A stretch of 64,000 nucleotides of DNA from Kalmusia sp. IMI 367209 (GCA_027946365.1 JAPEUQ010000004.1:2604001-2668000), one strand, 5' to 3'; shown: positions 21,098 through 34,449, counted from the first letter of the stretch. The notes: generated by a model not told the origin, from the sequence alone. Program-made: numbers and translations.

Positions 21098-21833
21098 ATG
21101 GTCGCAATCACCCAGCTTGCCCTCGCCCTTTCAGTCGTTGCCGGCTCCCTCGCAGCGCCTGCAGCGGACCCCAGCGCCGACGCCCCAGACTTCGAGCTGA
21201 ACAATGATCGTCTCATGCGCCGCCAGGACTACAACCAAAATTACAAAACCAGCGGCAATGTGAACTTCAGCCCGACCAACAATGGCTACAGCGTCACTTT
21301 TTCGGGTGCAGGCGACTTTGTCGTCGGGAAAGGCTGGAGGACTGGAACAACTCGGTAAACCCCTCATCTTTAGACTTTCACTCCGGTGCCCCGAATGATT
21401 CGTGGCTTATATTCTTCTTAGAAACATTACGTTCGATGGTTCCACTTCCGCCTCGGCTGGCACCGTCCTTGTTTCTGTGTACGGCTGGACGACCAACCCC
21501 CTAATCGAGTACTATGTGCAAGAATACACCTCGAACGGTGCCGGTTCCGCGCAAGGCCAGAAAGTCGGCACAGTCGAATGCGACGGCTCTACTTATGATA
21601 TCTGGAAACACCAGCAGGTCAATCAGCCCTCTATTCAAGGTACTTCGACCTTCTGGCAGTACATTAGCAACCGACAGACGAAGAGACCCGGTAGCGGTAC
21701 CGTAACCACCAAATGTCATTTTGATGCATGGAAGGCGCTTGGCCTAAACTTGGGAACTCATAATTACCAGACTTTGTCTACCGAGGGATGGGGCAATGCC
21801 GGCGGAAACTCGAAGTACACTGTTAGTGGTTAG
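21098..21833 (+). CDS. Secreted endo-1,4-beta-xylanase, GH11
   Basis: Two exons (21098-21354, 21422-21833) give 222 residues, the usual size for GH11. A signal peptide (MVAITQLALALSVVAGSLAA) is followed by a short pro-segment ending in RR at residues 41-42, a KEX2-type cleavage site, so the mature enzyme would begin QDYNQNY. The jelly-roll landmarks are present: GNVNFSPTNNGYSVTF, VYGWTTNPLIEYYVQE with nucleophile E115, and LSTEGWGNAGGNSKYTV with acid/base E207. It cleaves xylan outside the cell, fitting a plant-degrading or plant-associated lifestyle. No carbohydrate-binding module is attached. The intron position lies just after the KGWRTGTTR segment. No odd features are seen. Confidence 0.95.
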
Positions 21834-22220
21834 AATAGCGTAGAGGTTGAGCGAGGTCATGTTAACCCCATGTTTCTAATCTGGAAGCACTCGCTATGGG
21901 ACGGACATAAAAATGTCGTATAACATGAACTATACAAAGACCATTGCGTCGCACTCGTCCCCACTTCGTCCCCACTTACTTTCCACTAAGCTACGTTCCG
22001 TGCATTGAAACATCCCAAGAAAAGCTTTCAGGTATCCATCACTTACAGATGCCTCTTGCTAAAAGCTCATGTTCAAGTACGTCGCCTAAAAAAGAAACCG
22101 ATCACCTCTGGGTGACATTTCATCTCCTCCGCATTACCTTCGCCATCATTCAAGCCCCAACCCATAATATCAATATCGGAGTAGGTCCACCTGATTTGAT
22201 CCCGGACAATTCATGTTCAC
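21834..22220. other. Convergent intergenic region
   Basis: 387 bp between the xylanase stop and the stop of the large minus-strand gene. It contains a short direct repeat (GTCCCCACTT twice, 21957-21977). Nothing else is recognised. Confidence 0.4.
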
Positions 22221-25200
22221 TCACAGAAATGCGGGCGTATCCTCCCTTTCCAACTTCGCTCCCATTGGCCCCGTCCTTACACTTTCCCGTCCACCTTCGC
22301 TGCACGGGCTTCCCGCTCCACTTCCCCTGGGTGCAGTCCTCTCTTTTAAGAATCTCTCCGCCATTCGCTGTCCAGGCGTAATTCTTCCCGTCATACTACT
22401 TCTATCATCTCCACAGACACTACCACAAGCGGTCCAGTTACTACGCCTGCTCAAAGGCCGTTCATCGATGAGAGCGTCAATGGTCTGTTCTTCTAGGCCA
22501 GGAGTCGGCTCCCTGTGTAGGGCTAGCGTGCTGGAGCTATGCTTGACATGGAGCTTTGGTCTTGTTCGTGCACACTCGGTCAGCTCCAGGGAAGACCGCG
22601 GCGAAAGTTGGGGTCCAGAAATAGCCCATGGTGATTCTAGAAGCATGTGTAATGCATCTTGGTCAATACCGCTTGAACGTCCCGCTATTGATCTGCGCGG
22701 AAGGTCCGCAGTCCCCGTCGCATAACGATCAATTTTCTTGATTGGACTCTCTTTCGCTGAAGTGACCTGGACAGCCAGAGCGCCGGGAGTCAGGGGTGGA
22801 GTACTTTTGCCACGAAGCTCGAATGCACTTTTCGGTCTTGTTGTGAGCTTTCGAGGTGAGATAGGCGGCAGGTTGACGCGCATTCGCTGTCGCTGCGGAC
22901 TGCTTGATGAAGTTGATGATTGCGCTAATAGCTTAGGAGCTGGTGTGGGAGAGTCCACTTTATCTTCTGCAATCGTGTATTGCGCAAGCGGGATTGTTGT
23001 TCGGCTTGTTACGGCGGATAAATGTGGTGGTATCAGTTTCATTTTATTTTCCTTTGGGACAAGAGGCGATGAAAGCACTGTGCTTGATTGTGCGGATGCT
23101 GGTCTCTTCATTTGCATATTAAGAGGAGTCGCATTTTCTTTTTGGTTCTCCTTGTTGTGGTCAGACTCATCACTGCCTATTGGCATTGCAATTGGCATTA
23201 CATTTGGAGTATGCCGTGGCACCCAGTTCACAGTGACAGGAACTGAGAGGTCTGAATACACCTTCGAGCCTGGAGTGCCCTTTGATCTAGTAGACGAGCT
23301 GCTATCCGTAGCGGAGCGTGAGGAGCGACTAAGCCGGGCGCTATGGATGCTTGTGCGTCGACCGGTGCCAATGAAAGGAAATCGGTCGTTCATTATCGAA
23401 GTTCCCGGAGTGTTGATAGAGGAACGCGACAACACAGAGTGGTGGCTATGAGCCGAAGAATTCCGACTCTTGCGAATGACAGGGCTGTCTGCCAAAGGAG
23501 GCGGCACGGACTTTGAACAATCTACGCATGGGACAGGCCCCTTTTCGTCCTGAGTATTACCCAGATCGGGCGACGGTTCTAGCTGCGCAACTTCAGGGAT
23601 CCTTTGGGTTGGCTCCGTAAATATCGATGGTGGATTGGACTTTAAGGGTGTATCCATAGACGCTCTCGCTACTACGGTAGTCCTGTCATCTTCAATCTGG
23701 GAAAGCTCGCGACGATGTTTAGAGATCAGCGACTCATTTATCACAGGTGCAAACCCATCATGTATTGTGATGTCCCCTTCCACAGAGCTGCCAAGCTCCG
23801 AGACCTCGCGTGATAGCCATGCTTTCCAATCTTTGCTTGATCTAGTGGAATCTGTCTTGTGTCGCGGTGATGGTGTGCCAATCACATAGCTTTTGACAGC
23901 ATGGCTAGTGATGATGACAGCCGAGCCGGAATCTTCATGCGACTGGGAGTGATCATTGGTTCCATCGAATGACAAAACGCTATCGTTGGGGAGAATGCTG
24001 ATGCCATCTGTATTGCGAGAGTAGATGCTGGGGGATAAAGGTGAGAATACGGGCTTCGGTCGCGGTGATCTTGATTGAAGATTAACAGGTGTGATTTGCA
24101 GATCTGGCGGCGTTTTCTCTTTCGGTGAATCGCCTTCTAGTTCTGGTAAGGCTGGGATGCCAATCACAGTATTTGGCGTACGGAGTGCGCTCTCGCTGGT
24201 GTATTGAGAAGCCTGAAACGTCCGCGCGTCAGAGCGATGGTGAAATGGTTCTCGGTGTTCGTCTAGAGGTGTCTTCCATCGTTCCTTCGACCGTTGCATT
24301 CGTTGTTCTAATTGTCCGGCACTCGGGGTCATAGTCATCCATGTTTGGGAATCTCCAGCAGTAGGGCCACTATTTAGGTAATTTAGCGTTACATTCAGCA
24401 AGCATGAAACTGGTGCATATAAGATACTTTGGGCTTCGAAGATTTAATCAGGATGACACAGGGCTTACTTTTGTGTGTCCTTCTGATTGACAGAGGTAAT
24501 TGCATCCTCTTCGGTGCAACCGGCATTCAAGTCGGTTCTCGTACTGTGAGGAGAAGTTGATGTTCCTGGCCTCAGAGTGTTCACATCATCGCTCACACTT
24601 TTAGCTCGTTGTAGTATCAACGATGATTTACGTTCGGTTGGCGTCACTGCGCGAATGGTCGATTTGAACGCCCTGCCAAATGATCGAATCGAGCTCGTCT
24701 TGCTTTGTGCAGTATTTGGACGGCGACGCGACGGGGGCCTTTGATCGCTGCTTACGCTCGTGCGATTGTTGTCCTTGCTCGCACTGGAATGAAGTTCTCT
24801 GGAGGCCATTGCGTGCAGCTCCTTCGTTGCGCTAGACTCGAAAACATCGCTTTCTGCACCCGGAGAAGCATTGGAGGGACCCGATTGTGAAGTTGGAGCT
24901 TTTGTGGCATCTATTTCTCTCATCAAAGCGGAGAACACGCGTTTCGGATCCACAGGCGTACACGCCTCCTCCATCAGGCTTTCCATTGGCATCGGATCCT
25001 TGAATGCTGCAAAAGTTGGAAGAGGAACGGTCTTCCTTCGGATGGAAATTGAGGAGATACTGCGCTCCGCATCACTACTAATGCTATCTTTCGATTCATG
25101 GATCACAGTCAGGCGTTTGATATCGCGCTGCGTGAGCGTGTTGCCTGCAGAGGAATCGCTCCAGCTAGTGACACGGGAAGACTGGTGGGTAGCATTCGTC

Positions 25201-26503
25201 TCACTGTGGAGACTATATGGAAGTACAAATGAGTATCTATTATTCATTCTTTGGAAAGCGTGATCGCTCACCTTCGATTGCTTCCTCTGCTTCTGGAGCT
25301 GCCACGCGATCCAGGTCTTGTCAAAGGAGAGGGCATTCTTTCAACTGAAGAAGGGCGTGATCTGATTCGCAAAAGGGTTTCGCCATCAGGACTAGGTATG
25401 TCGAACGGTTTGGTGGGATGTTCCGCAGCCGGAGCCTCGTAGCTGAAGTAGTCTCGGCTTGCCTCGATTTGTTGCACGGGCATTATCGTCGTGCTGTTCG
25501 ATGTTCGCCTGAAAACCTTCTTCAATTTATCTTTGATCGAATTGGAGAATGACCTCTTTTCCTTCTTTGGTTTTGGCAGTCCAAAATCATCCAATGACTC
25601 CGTTGGTGGTTCAACTGAAGCCTGACGGCTGCCTAAACGAACAGACGAGAGCCCAGCGGACAATGGACGCTCTTTCTTCTTCATTGCGTCTTGTCTCTTT
25701 TTGAACGGCGCAAGAAAGAGGGATGGCCTATGTTTGACTTGGCGCTGCTGTTGAAACCCTTGTAGGTACTTGTCTCTAGCATTGCTAATCGTATCACCGG
25801 GCGCGACCGTGACTGGCAATTGTGGTGACGCGAGGGGAGAAGGTGCAGTGTTGCGAGCTAGTAACATTCCTGGTGAGAGATCTGCGGTGGGACTCACGCT
25901 GACCGGTGGAGTGGTCAAATACTTCGCAGGTGGCCGTGCGATTGGTGACCCAGTTTGAACACTACTAGCATAGTACATTGAACGCGCTTTTCGAATTTGT
26001 TGCGAGGTGATGGACGAAGCGGCACTAGGCCGGTGAGACTTTGGCTGAGAACTCGGCCGTACATTCTCATTGAATGTGATTGACGGCTGCGTAGATAGAG
26101 GTCTGTCACTGCTGGGCGTGGGATAGAAGGATGGGAACTTTTCCGTCGTCATGGTTGGAGCCCGAGACTGTCGATGTACACTAGAAGCTTGACTTCCTTT
26201 CGCAGCATTGGAAGAGCGAATACTAGATTCTCTTGGCGGGAAATGGCTGCCTTGCAACGTGAGTGACTTGCGGCTTGACGTACTCTTGACCCTCGGAAGC
26301 TCAGAGTTGCGCTTATTCGACCGTTCCGCCATAGTGTGCTCGTGGGCCCGGAAATAGGCAGTCGTAGCAGCGGCAACGGCATGGTGTTGAGCGACACGCG
26401 GATCCAAAGGTTCAGGGGCACATGGCTGGTGTCGATAAACCGTTGATGTTGACTTGGAGCGGCGGAGACGCGTGCCGGCATCGCTCGAGGATCGACTGAG
26501 CAT
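22221..26503 (-). CDS. Large Ser/Pro-rich, probably disordered fungal protein
   Basis: I join three exons (26503-25272, 25212-24469, 24369-22221; introns of 59 and 99 nt) into 1374 residues. No enzyme or structural domain is recognised. The whole protein is rich in Ser, Pro, Arg and Thr with many RxxS/SP sites, for example RSKSTSTVY, RRPNTAQSK and PPISPRKL, and has several basic KKxK stretches (FKKRQDAMKKKERPLS, KPKKEKRSFSNSIKDKLKKVFRR). Such composition is typical of phosphorylated fungal scaffold or cortex proteins, but that is only an analogy. No signal peptide, membrane segment or coiled coil is evident. The first intron also has an alternative acceptor 24 nt upstream that keeps frame but leaves a 35-nt intron, so the 59-nt form is preferred. 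Confidence 0.75.
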
Positions 26504-27492
26504 TCCTAGATGATAAGACTAGCTACCGTGGAAGAAGTGCAGTAAGACGGCGCAACTTGACGTAGCGAAGCTATGCTAAAGCGTTGTAGACAAGATGATC
26601 TGTGAGCAAAACACGAAGCCCAGGCGGGACTGGGCAGAAGATCTAATCAAAGAGGACGCAGGTGCATCCACCTACATTGCAACTCCTTCAAGTGCGGTTA
26701 GGTGCAGCAGGTGCAATCGTATGAGAGGCCTACATAGGTAGCAGCCCTTATCAACATATGCATGCGGAAGTTGTCGGGATTCAAGCCCTACGCACATCAT
26801 GTATATTATGTATTCTGGGGTGTCTCGTCCTACAATGTATCTCTAGGTTCTTGTCTTAATATAGTGCTGTACGACTCGTTTCGAGTGCGAATGAGATGAC
26901 AACTATCTTGCCCGGATATCTTAATACAAGAAGACGAGCGCCCGCCTTGGCAGGAGCAAGTGCGCTGTCTGCAGATATCGCGATCATCGTCGTGGGTCCC
27001 TTCCCATCGTGATCAGCCCAAGCTCGGGATCGATAGATACCCGGTCCATCGTGTCATTGTGTGCCCGCGCAGCAAGACATCTGAGACGGCATGTACTCGT
27101 TACGATAGCGAATTGACTAAACTCAAACCCTAGGCTAGGTCTAGTGCCTTAGTAGGCTAATGTTCGCGATATCCAAAGATATCAGACTTCGTTGAGTCCA
27201 CCGTCGCAGACTCAAGCTTCATGGCTAACTTTGAATGTCCAGTCATCACCTACTAGCCGGACGAAGATATGGCTTTATCCGCGAAGCCTACGTGTAGCGC
27301 AACTCGGGCTGGACTGTACATTTCAGAGCGGCCACTTCGACCTGGAGGACATACTAGCCTCGAAAATGTGGGAAGAGCGGGATGGCTCGATCAAGGACCT
27401 CCCAGATCCGCAGCGTACAGACTCGGTCGGAAGCAGGATTGGCAGCTTTTGTGCAGGCGCAGATGCGGGTAATTTGTGTCGCTAGCATTCAT
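26504..27492. other. Intergenic region
   Basis: 989 bp between two minus-strand genes. It should contain the promoter of the large Ser-rich gene. A loose repetition of AGGTGCA words appears around 26660-26710. Short open frames at 27192-27485 have no family features and are not called. Confidence 0.4.
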
Positions 27493-29201
27493 TCATATGG
27501 CATGACGAGGTAACGATTCGTCATCCAAGGCGGAGCTTCTTCCACTAGCAATAACCAACTCTTCTTCGTCTTCTCTAGCAACTTCGACATAAGGCCCGTC
27601 CCTGTCTTTTACACTGATTATGAATGTCACAATCGTTGCGAGGAAATACATAACGCAGGTACCGATGAATGGTAGTCCTAACCAAGCCTCTCCCATATCC
27701 ATGCCTTTCTTGAATGTCTCATTCAAAAGCGGTCCGGCGAACATTACGCCAAGTCCCTCAGCGACGGCAATCAAACTCATCAGCTTTCCAACATCAGGGC
27801 TCGATTGCCCACCAACAACATGCAATGCGACTGAGCGCATAGCCGCGCTCGATCCTGTTCCAAGGTTGTAAACGAGGAGGCCACAGATAAGTATGGCAGG
27901 CTGGGAAGCGAGAGCTAGTGCAAAAAAGGCGAAGGCAGTGATGAGAAGTGAGCAGCGCGCTAGCCACAAGTCAGCCCAGTGGGTAGCCATGCGCAGGTAT
28001 CTCATGAGGATAAGGTTGACGATGGGTATGAATATTGTTATAGCGACGAGATTAGTAGCGGCTCGGAAAGAAAGCAGGTAAGCCGCCTGCCCGGTTATTA
28101 GCCTGATACGCTATACTATGAGCGAACAATCCATACCTTTTTGATCTCCCAGTGATAGCGCTTTGAAGCATACCGAATGAGCAAGGTCATAGCCTGTCTC
28201 CCGAGTCTGTTCACCAAAAACGTGGCAATGACTAGTGCAAGTGTAACGTCCCTTTTCAGAAACAACAGCGCTGACTTAAAGTGCTGCAGCTGGGCCTTGA
28301 AGCCGTGTCCTTCGTCCTTGGTCTGCAATTCGATGCTGGCATCATCAGTGTCTCTCGGCTCGGGTAGATCACGAAGGTGCAGTGTCTCTGGGAAGAAGAC
28401 GCCAATGGTCACGCCGACTTGTTGTATAGCAAGAGCGAGGAGAAGCGGGAGCCACTCGCCCTTCTCCATGAATTTCGCGGCCATGATCGGGGCGCACATT
28501 TCCGCGATCAACACGGAAGCGGTGAGGTAGAGGAAAATGGTGGTTCTGTATCCCATCAGTAACGTATACAGCCTGCAGGGTGGTCTCAAAACCTACCTTT
28601 TATCAGGCGGTGCAATGTCAGATATCATGGTGATGCCCAGGGCCGACGCCACGACGGGCCCGCCACCGATGAAGTAAAAGGCCGAGGAGAACCATGTCAA
28701 TTGCAGTGGTAGACTGCGAAAGTAGCAGATCAACAGTATCCAGGCAGAGTTCAGCTGCAGTCCGACGAGCGTCGCGACGAAGATCCATTTCCTGCCCCAT
28801 TCGTCGGCGAGCGCGCCAAAGGGCACAGCGAGCACCAGGCCCGGGATCGCGTCGAACATGTCCTGCCAGCCGAATATCATAGCCATCTGTTGCTGTACGT
28901 CGTCGATCTTGCACAGGGCCTCGGGCACAGTGCCATTGTAGCCAATCTTGGAGGGGTCGTTGGTCTGGTAATAGCGGAGGCAGATGTTTGCTTCGAAGAC
29001 GCGAGTTTTGGGCGGTTCGGCGAGGAATGCACCCACGTCGATGATAGTGATGAGCAGGAAGGCCAGGATCACGAGCACGATCCATGGCTTCTTCTTCTTC
29101 TGCAGCGGCGGCAGCGGTGCGGGCGACATTTCGCGCGATGCGGGCCCCGTGGCCGATAGGAGGGGCGCTCCCTCCTCTATGGACTCGCGGGGAGACGCCA
29201 T
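27493..29201 (-). CDS. Major facilitator superfamily transporter
   Basis: Three exons (29201-28597, 28545-28137, 28086-27493; introns of 51 and 50 nt) give 535 residues. The N-terminus is polar and carries a leucine pair (EEGAPLL), then KKKKPWIVLVILAFLLITIIDVGAF begins the first membrane segment. The MFS loop 2-3 motif appears as PFGALADEWGRKW. About 12 hydrophobic segments follow, with a hydrophilic central loop (ETLHLRDLPEPRDTDDASIEL) between the halves. A charged cytosolic tail ends the protein. It resembles fungal proton-coupled efflux or uptake carriers of broad specificity; the substrate is unknown. The ATG at 29201 is chosen because the in-frame stretch upstream looks like leader sequence. 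It could start 21 codons earlier, at 29264. Confidence 0.82.
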
Positions 29202-30788
29202 GATGCTTCCAATGGTGTTGGGTATGGCGATACGAACGAGCACAAAGACGTAGCTTAAGAACAAAGGGACGAGGGGAGTGAGTGCGAGGCAGCGTCGTCA
29301 GCGCGCGACTGTACACGCCAACGGCCGCAGGATGCGACGAGGCCTGAGATGGCGGGCGCTGGCATGTTTCGGCATCGGGATATGCCAAGTGCTCGTGCGG
29401 GATGTATCTGGAGGCGGCCCATTCCGAGACGTGATAGGCGGCCAGTGCTGCGATTGGTGTTGGGGGCCGCTTATGTAACCACCAGCATCAAGCGACATCA
29501 AGCGAATTCCGCATCTGCTGCATCGTGACGAACACATCCGTCTTCGCTCTGACGACGCGTATGTTGATCAGCTCGCCTCGCTGCTATCTTACCAACCGGC
29601 CTATGTTGCCTGCCGTGTCTGCCTAAAGCCGCGCCATGCGATGCGTACCATGGTGACCTTCCCGACAAGCCAACACGCACGAACGCAGCTCCAGCGAATC
29701 CGTCTGTGCAGCCAATGAGCGCCTGTAGGAAAAAAAAATAGAAATCCGAGCGGTATCGAACAGATGAAGCGCAAACGACTACGCTATCTTCATATACAAC
29801 TTTACTATCAGCAGCTTCTCTGCCGAACCTACCTCAAGATTCTCATAGCCCATTGTCTCTCTGACGGACGATCGAGCCTCACAAGAGCGATTTTGGACCC
29901 ACGAGTCACCTTCTCAGAGCATCTCAATGATCTTCTCAGTAGCGTAAACAAGAGGTGATAGCCTGTTTACCCTGAAACCATATATACGAGTTGCCAGTAT
30001 TCAACCTTCGCCGGTTGCTGCCGCACCTATTTTGACTCCGTGAATTTGAAGGAAGAAAGATTTGTCATCCAAGTAAGGTTACAATAAGCAGACAACAATC
30101 TCTGGAATTGCTTCTTCAGCTTTACATATCCTGACTCCAACACTGTGCATAAATTGCCCCCAGATCTTTCTCTCGGTAAAGAAATGAAATATTCAATTGG
30201 TAGGTTACCCATGACTCTCTTTCCCCATACATTTCCACGATCTTTCTACTCGCAGGTACTATTCTTTTGGTATTTTTATCACTTTATTGCTCTCCTATTC
30301 GGTCACTTCATCTTATTATTTTCACCAAGCCCCACGCAGCTGCTATCCGCCGTGCTTCTAATCGAAGGGAACGTGCGTAAGCCTACCGCCTCAACGTTCG
30401 CAAGCATCAGCCTTCTTAAGCTTCTGACCCCCGCCTTCCTCTTCCCCCAACTACTACTTCATCGACATGCTTCCACACCCAGTGCGGCCGTAAATTCCGG
30501 TTCCTCAAGCCACCCTTATCTAAAGCCTTAGGAGTGTTGCCTGCTATCGTGGAGTCATTTTCACCATCACCATCACCATCAACTCCTTAGATTGAAGTAT
30601 TCCTAAGTATCCCACTAAACGTAGTTAGCTTCTCAAGGTAGCCCTTTCCTACTAACTGTCCACCTCATTTCTCCGCTGTGGTATTCCTCAACTCGTCAAC
30701 CAACTGGGCACGATCGAGCTCCATTCACAAAGTGCGGGCACAACATCTTTCTTGGTGTCATATACCAACACTAGTAGCTACGACAAAC
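29202..30788. other. Intergenic region between divergent genes
   Basis: 1587 bp. It holds the promoter of the MFS gene and, at the other end, that of the following plus-strand gene. A CACCAT hexamer is repeated about three times at 30561-30581. An A-run follows 29730. I see no supported gene. Confidence 0.4.
30561..30581 (+). repeat. Short CACCAT hexamer repeat
   Basis: Three to four consecutive copies of a TCACCA/CACCAT unit are readable, in the probable 5' leader or promoter of the next gene. It is a plain microsatellite. Confidence 0.6.
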
Positions 30789-32018
30789 ATGCAAGCTGCG
30801 CTCGCGTCATTGGACCGGGCATCGGAGAACGATTCACGGGAGGAACATGACTTCAATGACCCCTCATCTTTTGCTCACAATCCCGAGGAGCCAATTGCGT
30901 CGTCTAAGATGCAGCTAAAAGCCTCGCAGGTGCCAGATTCACAAAGCCATACCGATCTACGCCAGCATGCACGTCGAGAATCCCTTAAGTCCACCATGGA
31001 GAACATGAGGTTTTCGTTCGGTACGAATGGCAAATCCAAATATGTCCCACTATTTCTAACGTACTAATTCCTAGGACGCAGTTCCTCTCATAAAGTGCCC
31101 ATTCGCCCCCATCGGAGCAGTGCACCCTCGCGCCTTAAGTTTCGTAAGGTTTTCTCAACCACTTGGTCCGATCATAAAAAATTTCAGCTACCCACTCGTA
31201 CAGTCTCGGCACCTCTAGCGTCAACACCTCCAAGAGCAGCCGCTACTTTCGAAAATCTCCCGGGCGAGCTGCGAAACCAGGTCTACCGGCTACTATCTAT
31301 GGGCAGCGACAGGAATATGGTTGTGTGGGACAATCGTGTGTACAACACGACCGCCGTCCCTGACCGTATATCCCTCTTCAAGTCACTACCTGGGCTAGCT
31401 TACGTAAACCGTCGCACGTACGTAGAATTTGTGGCCTGGTTGCTTAGCAACAAATCCTTGGAAATCCACATTCTGGACGACCTGCGCTATCTCGAAGATA
31501 CCTTGGAATGGCTCCCTGACTATCAAGGATGGGATAGCGTGAAGAACTTGAAATTTACCTTATTCTCTGACCTCGCCACTTCTCCAGCGCGAACGCGCGA
31601 GCTCTACGACTGCGTTGCTCGCTGTTGCAATATTCAAGAGCTCACACTCCAGTTCAAGCTCGACCTGCTGCACATGCCCGAACACGACCCTGCATATCGC
31701 CAATTCGCCTTCCTCAACGGCGGGCCCGGCATAAAGTCTTCCGAGCAGGTAGCTCTGAACTACGAACTCGACTCGCTTCTTGATCTACCACATCTACGCA
31801 AGCTTACCATGATCTGTGAGTGGCACCGCAACGGCCCGGTCAGATGTACCCCGCGCACGATGGCTACGTTCTGGGATCTGCAAGATTGGATCGCGCAGGA
31901 GTTCAGCAAGATTAATAACGTCACGGATACTGTCAAATCGCTACCGTTTGACGATCCGAAAGAGTCCGGCGCCTGGACAGTCTTAATCAAGCGCGGCAAG
32001 AATAACGGTGTAGCCTGA
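30789..32018 (+). CDS. Fungal hypothetical protein with an F-box-like segment
   Basis: Two exons (30789-31020, 31075-32018; 54-nt intron) give 391 residues. The N-terminal ~130 residues are polar and basic. Near residue 130 the segment FENLPGELRNQVYRLL matches the L-P-x-E-L-R-N-x-I/V-Y pattern of the degenerate F-box-like motif common in filamentous ascomycetes. The C-terminal half has leucine-spaced helices (CCNIQELTLQFKLDLL, LPHLRKLTMICEW) that could be repeats after the F-box. If functional, it would recruit substrates to an SCF ubiquitin ligase, but many fungal proteins with this motif have no known role. The next gene downstream is another hypothetical protein with similar leucine-rich helices. 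Confidence 0.7.
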
Positions 32019-33195
32019 GAGTCTGAGACATTTCACAGTGGGTGAGCGGAAGAACCGAGCGTTATACTTGTTTGGTATCTATACCTTAATTCACGTTGCA
32101 TCTGCAGATTGTTTAGTAACTGGGAGGCGCGCAGAAACTTTCTGTGTTCCGGCTAGTTGCACCTCGTGAATTAGCTTCTCAGTCTTCTTTCTGTCCATGT
32201 GTATCATTTTCATTTACAATGAAAGATGTATGGATGTTGCACCTGTATCTATCTAAGCACAAGATAGACACACGACGAATATCGAGAGGCGAGTTACCAC
32301 TTGGTTTACATGCCCATAGGTATATTTCGTAGATAAAATCGGGCAGAATATCTATTACATGTTTTAATCATGGTTTGCGCTTTCGGTGTGATGATCATGC
32401 AGATGTAGTGTCCAAGGCAATCGGGGCAAAGTAAGTCCAGTCAAGTTGTTTGTACTTTAATCTGTGTTTGAGCTACCCATAAGGTTTGTTGGTGATAAAG
32501 CTGTACACTATCATCGTGGTGCTCGACGGTGTAAGAAAGACCGACTTAGGGATCCTGCCCTCTCTATCGTCGGAGCCTACTGGTGTAATATCTCGAATTC
32601 CTTGAGAATATATTGCTACGTAGGTTGGTTAGAAATCGTTTGCGCCTCATCAACCTAATCTGCTAACCTTTTGATCCAAAACATTGCGTAGAGTACAGCT
32701 GTAGGCTAGTCTCCCTACTATGGCTGGAACCATCTGCAATTCCTTCTCACTTGGTTTTCTCCGCCCCTAGCACTCTTCGCTTTGGGAAACAGATCTTAAG
32801 ATTGTTCTATAGAGTAGCATATTCGTAGATTTGAGTATGGTAACAGCGGTCTCGTGTAAATTTTTCAAAGACTAGTTCTATTGATACGGACATCCACCTC
32901 TTTCACTGCCCTTGATTTGACACGATCGCCCTTCACGAGCGCTTCTGTACCTTGGTTTCTGTTTTTTGTGTCACATGATCACCTTCACCACAGATAGACA
33001 GCCCGTCACCTGGACAACGTGATGAGGTATGATTTCACTTCACCGAGTGTGTCTAGTGTCTTAGCACTATATAAAGAGTTCTCCTCCCACTTTGATATCA
33101 ACTTAATCTCATACTAGCTGTCTTTTTATTTCCGAACAGAAGTGTTGTTATTCCCACTCGATATATAACAACTCCAACTCTGAGTCGACCTCAGC
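32019..33195. other. Intergenic region with a TATA box
   Basis: 1177 bp. A TATATAAA at 33068-33075 lies ~120 bp upstream of the next start codon and is a good TATA-box candidate. Nothing else is recognised; the short open frames have no family features. Confidence 0.45.
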
Positions 33196-34449
33196 ATGAA
33201 CAATACATCAACGAACACGAACGATGGGTTTGGTGGTGCGAAGGACCCAGTAGATCCATATGAAACGTCAACCCGTGCGAGAGCCACAACATTGAACCGA
33301 TTCGGTATGTTTTTGCTGGCTCTATGGGGCGAAGTGTAACTTTCTAAATCATCGAGCAGTCTCTCCCCAGTCGCTTACCACTGATCGGTTCGGTGGTCTC
33401 ACAAACTCGACTATCTGTTTGTTTCTCCCCTCCGCCCTCAATGGCCGTTCCCTCTGACCACTACAGCTACCAACTGGCGCGACCGTCGTCACGCATCTGT
33501 AGGCTATACCTCCGCCCCTCACATAGGCGGGGATCCCCCAGCCCAGGCTCGTTCTCAAGATCGCAACTCCATCTCCTCCAGCAACACCTCGGCTCCAGGT
33601 TTGTCCTCCAACACCAGTATCTTCCAACCGTCTTTGCTAAGATGATCATAGGAACGTATGAGCCACCATCTATGGGCGTCGGAGACCGTAAGTAGAGAGC
33701 CACCCGCTCCATTACAATCGCATCTTATCACCGCCATTGACATCTTTGCAGGTATATCAGTCATCAAGATGAGCCAGGAGCGCGAAAACGTGGAGCGCGG
33801 CGAGGCCTCAATTCTTCAGCCTACTTTCATGATCGACGCAAACCTCTCGATGGATGCGACCGATTGGGTCGGCCAGGTCCTTCCTGAAGTTTCCTCATTA
33901 ACCTTCGAGATCGAATCTCTCCCGGACTTAGAACACTTTCGCAAGATCCTTGCGTCCGAAAGGGAACTGCCTCAACTTTGGCGTGCAGTCCGGAAAGTCT
34001 CGTTCCCTAAGTTCTATTGGTTTAGCGGTATCATGAATAATCGCACGTCTAACCCGTACCTGGATTCCATCCAAGATCTCCTGCACCTCGAAGTGCTCAG
34101 CCTGACCTTCCACACAGCGGGTCTCACCGGTGCCATCTGGCGTGAGCGCGAGCGAATGCAGATGGAGCGTGAGCAGGACATCGAAAGATCTAAGGAGTTA
34201 AAGGCTTATCCCCTCCGCGAAGTTGTTCAGCGGTACAAGCTGGACGATATCTTCAAGCTCAAGGCCCTCACTGTCCTTAACTTAGAGTGCATTGACACGG
34301 AGCTGGTACGTCACAACGTCAAGGCTTCATCCGGAGACCCAACTATGGCGTTCCGAGACCTAGGGACGTTTTTCAAGGACGGATTCCGCCGCCTCAACGG
34401 TCAGGTAGTTCAGGTCAAGCTGACCATCACTCCTATCTCCTATACTTAG
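33196..34449 (+). CDS. Fungal hypothetical protein, five exons
   Basis: Exons 33196-33304, 33360-33416, 33467-33598, 33652-33687 and 33752-34449 join to 1032 nt, 343 residues. Every junction restores frame, including a 36-nt microexon. The N-terminal third is Ser/Asn/Thr-rich and disordered-looking. The last exon encodes a helical region: EVSSLTFEIESLPDLEHFRKIL, WRAVRKVSFPKFYWFSG, DSIQDLLHLEVLSLTFH and an Arg/Glu-rich helix (IWRERERMQMEREQDIERSKEL). No domain is recognised. The leucine-rich helices resemble those of the adjacent F-box-like protein in style, so a diverged relative without the F-box is possible but unproven. Confidence 0.7.

Noticed and set aside
22738..23451. 237-codon open frame on the plus strand
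   Set aside because: It lies entirely antisense to the large Ser-rich gene. The composition mirrors that gene's serine codons, and no family motif is seen.
28618..29388. 256-codon minus-strand open frame
   Set aside because: It overlaps the first MFS exon in another frame and is rich in Arg and Ala without membrane segments. The transporter frame is the coding one.
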